IMG/VR virus record: IMGVR_UViG_3300025674_000315
Span: 1-26,656 of that record
Direction: 5' to 3' (one strand)
Length of the DNA: 26,656 bases
From: a virus
Positions 25,180 to 26,656 of this stretch are shown here, piece by piece; within the stretch, counting starts at the first letter, position 1; each line of letters opens with the position of its first letter. Position numbers and translations under genes: made by a program. The notes under the pieces are model-generated. The model saw only the letters and a program-made list of their open reading frames with translations. It had not been told where the DNA came from and searched no databases.

Positions 25180-25182
25180 ATA
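25176..25182 (+). promoter_or_regulatory. Late promoter motif CTAAATA upstream of gp13
   Basis: CTAAATA, a variant of the T4-type late motif, ends 22 bases before the gp13 ATG, a spacing like the 24 and 27 bases at the other two late motifs in this window. Its TAA is the stop of the 46-aa ORF. Probably drives the neck genes gp13-gp14. Confidence 0.55.
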
Positions 25183-25193
25183 GCTGGAAGCTA
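25181..25193 (+). repeat. Short inverted repeat just after the gp13 late promoter
   Basis: TAGCT-GGA-AGCTA: a perfect 5-bp stem with a 3-base loop, overlapping the end of the CTAAATA element and covering the expected transcript start. It resembles in placement the inverted repeat at 22914-22927. Its GGAAG is the only Shine-Dalgarno-like stretch before gp13, though 14 bases from the ATG. Confidence 0.4.
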
Positions 25194-25204
25194 GTTTTAT
25201 ATAA

Positions 25205-26362
25205 ATGGCGAAACCTAGCACTAGACAAGAACTGATCGATTACTGTCTTAGACAGCTGGGTGAACCAGTTCTGGAAGTTAACGTTGATGAAGATCAGATT
25301 GAAGATCTTGTCGATGATGCAATTCAATACTTCCAAGAACGTCACATGGATGGTGTTGAGAGGATGTTCCTTAAACACCAAATTTCTCAATGGGAAATTG
25401 ATGCTGCAAGAACAAAACAAGTAGGTTCTATTGGAATTCACTCTCAATCTTTCAATGGTGGAGCTTCTGGTATTGTAAGAGTTGGAACGGCAAATACTGT
25501 TGGAGTTGTAACAACACCAGGATCTATTGTTCTACCCAATCATGGACTCGCAACAGGAACCCAAATCTTCTACAGCCTTGGTGTTGGCGCAACATCGATT
25601 GGTATTCGATCAGACACAGTTTTGGCCGGTGTTGGTACGACTTCGTTTTTGGGAATTGGCACTGATAGTGTTGAATTGTATGCTATTGCAAGTGGTCGCA
25701 ATGAAATACAGGTGGCTGCCTCTCTTGCTGATGCAAAGGCCGGAACTGCCATAAGTTTTACGTCGGTTGGTGTTGGATCAACACACTTTATTACAACAAA
25801 AACCGAATATACCGAAGCAAGAAATTATATAGAAATTCCAGATCATGTTATTGGAGTAAATGGTATTTTCAGATTTGATGATAATACTATTTCTCAGAAT
25901 ATGTTTAGTATTTCATATCAAATTTTCTTGAATGATGTTTATAACTTCAGTTCCGTTGAACTGTTGACATATTCTATGGTAAAAGAATATCTAGAAACTA
26001 TTCAATTCTTAATTAGTCCAGACAAAAAAGTAAGATATAACAAGAGAGGAAATAGACTTTACATTGATATGGATTGGCAGTCTCAGACAGCCAATGACTA
26101 TCTTGTGATTGATTGTTATAGGATCTTAGATCCAAGTAGTAATGCGGAAGTTTATAATGATAGTTTTCTTAAGAGGTATCTGACATCATTGATTAAACGT
26201 CAGTGGGGTCAAAACTTAATGAAGTTCCAAGGAGTTCAATTACCAGGTGGAATTACATTAAACGGAAGACAGTTGTATGAGGATGCTTTGAGAGAACTTG
26301 CAGAATTACAACAGAGGATGACATTTGATTATGAACTTCCACCCCTTGACATGATCGGCTAA
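25205..26362 (+). CDS. gp13: Neck protein gp13 with an inserted beta module (385 aa)
   Basis: Head-completion/neck protein; in T4, gp13 and gp14 form the neck that accepts the tail and whiskers. The N-terminus RQELIDYCLRQLGEPVLEVN and EDLVDDAIQYFQERHMDG (~7-50) and the C-terminus LIKRQWGQNLMKFQGVQLPG then GITLNGRQLYEDAL (~329-362) align well with T4 gp13 as I remember it, including the QLPGGITLNG motif. T4 gp13 is 309 aa; here an extra ~125 residues lie at ~72-200 and look like the HG-x-GD module of the gp7-like protein, though T4-specific segments are missing elsewhere. Conserved gp13 sequence resumes near YIEIPDHVIGVNGIF (~208-222). Starts at ATG 25205, 22 bases after a CTAAATA motif; TAA overlaps the gp14 ATG by one base. 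Confidence 0.93.
   Translation: MAKPSTRQELIDYCLRQLGEPVLEVNVDEDQIEDLVDDAIQYFQERHMDGVERMFLKHQISQWEIDAARTKQVGSIGIHSQSFNGGASGIVRVGTANTVGVVTTPGSIVLPNHGLATGTQIFYSLGVGATSIGIRSDTVLAGVGTTSFLGIGTDSVELYAIASGRNEIQVAASLADAKAGTAISFTSVGVGSTHFITTKTEYTEARNYIEIPDHVIGVNGIFRFDDNTISQNMFSISYQIFLNDVYNFSSVELLTYSMVKEYLETIQFLISPDKKVRYNKRGNRLYIDMDWQSQTANDYLVIDCYRILDPSSNAEVYNDSFLKRYLTSLIKRQWGQNLMKFQGVQLPGGITLNGRQLYEDALRELAELQQRMTFDYELPPLDMIG
25418..25804 (+). repeat. HG-x-GD type module inserted in gp13
   Basis: Residues ~72-200 of gp13. IVLPNHGLATGTQIFY (108-123) corresponds to ITINSHGLFTGDLVRY in the gp7-like protein; VELYAIASGRNEIQVAASLA (156-175) to the Y-x-V ... N-x-I-x-L-S part; and GVGSTHFI (189-196) to the closing G-T-H-x-I. 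One module plus short Gly/Thr linkers, flanked on both sides by conserved gp13 sequence. Confidence 0.7.
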
Positions 26363-26656
26363 TGACACCACTAAATCCCTTTTTCCGACAAGAAGTTGCC
26401 AGTGAACAAAGGCTGGTGCAAGATTTGGTCAATGAACATCTGAGGATGTATGGCCAAGAAGTTTACTATCTTCCCAGAAAATATTATGGAACTGATTCTA
26501 TTATGCGAGAAAATATTCTCGCAAGATTCAATGACGCATATCCAATTGAAGCCTACGTTGCAAATGTAGATGGATTTCAAGGATCTGGAGATCTGATGAC
26601 TAAATTTGGCATCAGAGTTACTGATGAAGCCACTTTTATAATTTCCAAAGAACGAT
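26362..26656 (+). CDS. gp14: Neck protein gp14, 3' end cut by window
   Basis: Begins at the ATG overlapping the gp13 stop (TAATG) and stays open to the window end (98 codons). Residues read FFRQEVASEQRLVQDLVNEH, then MYGQEVYYLPRKYYGTDSIM, then FNDAYPIEAYVANVDGFQGS and KFGIRVTDEATFIIS. This matches the order and spacing in T4 gp14 as recalled ('[24 protein letters not shown]', '[20 protein letters not shown]', 'NFGMQVQDEVTLSI'). gp14 assembles with gp13 to complete the neck of the filled head before tail joining. T4 gp14 is ~256 aa, so roughly 60% lies outside. Only a weak ribosome site is visible, so translation is probably coupled to gp13. Confidence 0.93.
   Translation, partial: MTPLNPFFRQEVASEQRLVQDLVNEHLRMYGQEVYYLPRKYYGTDSIMRENILARFNDAYPIEAYVANVDGFQGSGDLMTKFGIRVTDEATFIISKER

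Noticed and set aside
25198-25208. TATATAAATGG as a late promoter for gp13
   Set aside because: It overlaps the gp13 start codon, so transcription from it would begin inside the gene; CTAAATA at 25176 has the right spacing.
5055-26580. Numerous minus-strand ORFs of 60-108 codons
   Set aside because: All lie opposite long plus-strand structural genes, show unusual composition and no ribosome sites, and match no recognisable family; they are shadows.
1-26656. tRNAs, CRISPR arrays, IS elements, anti-defence or auxiliary metabolic genes
   Set aside because: No cloverleaf-like segments, regularly spaced repeats, transposase motifs or enzyme signatures were seen; all sequence is accounted for by structural genes and short gaps.

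Overview
The window is a gene-dense, single-strand (all +) stretch of a tailed-phage genome: the baseplate-wedge to neck cluster of a T4-like cyanomyovirus (marine Synechococcus/Prochlorococcus phage). The assignment rests on T4 gene order (6, 7, 8 ... 13, 14) with recognisable homologues at each of those positions, on very large structural genes rich in GIGTT/GVGTT linkers, on a DUF4815-type structural protein, and on T4-type late promoter motifs (CATAAATA/CTAAATA). The host is inferred, not shown. Comparisons with T4 proteins are from memory; no alignment was run.

Layout: (1) 1-1881, gp6 baseplate wedge, missing its first codons at the window edge. (2) 1881-13523, one 3880-aa protein whose N-terminal ~310 residues and a segment near residues 2355-2445 match the two halves of the C-terminal part of T4 gp7. 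Between them lies ~2000 residues of repeated beta-rich modules plus a YHYH domain, and ~1400 residues follow, including a BNR/Asp-box propeller. (3) 13551-15155, gp8 wedge with inserted Gly-rich modules. (4) 15160-22701, a 2513-aa DUF4815 structural protein. (5) 22698-25179, a run of small structural genes (67, 112, 70 aa), a 518-aa fibre-like protein and a 46-aa coiled-coil ORF. (6) 25205-26362, gp13 neck protein with an inserted module; 26362 to the end, gp14 neck protein, cut by the window edge.

The genes work together in virion assembly. gp6, the gp7-like protein and gp8 build the baseplate wedge. The DUF4815 protein and the small/fibre genes sit where T4 has genes 9-12 and wac, so they probably form the baseplate periphery and fibres. 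gp13 and gp14 complete the neck. Genes are packed with 1-4 base overlaps or very short gaps, and the three longest gaps (25-39 bases) each carry or adjoin a late-promoter-like element, two of which overlap the preceding stop codon. No stretch above 300 bases lacks a gene, and I see no tRNA, CRISPR, IS element or auxiliary metabolic gene.

The most interesting feature is modular sharing. The same 'HG-x-GD' beta module occurs many times in the gp7-like protein and once as an insertion inside gp13. A second 'GGxGY' module is spread across the gp7-like protein, gp8 and the DUF4815 protein. A third 'NEIL-YTG-RG' module is shared by the gp7-like and DUF4815 proteins. This suggests a common surface-decoration system inserted into several conserved virion scaffolds.
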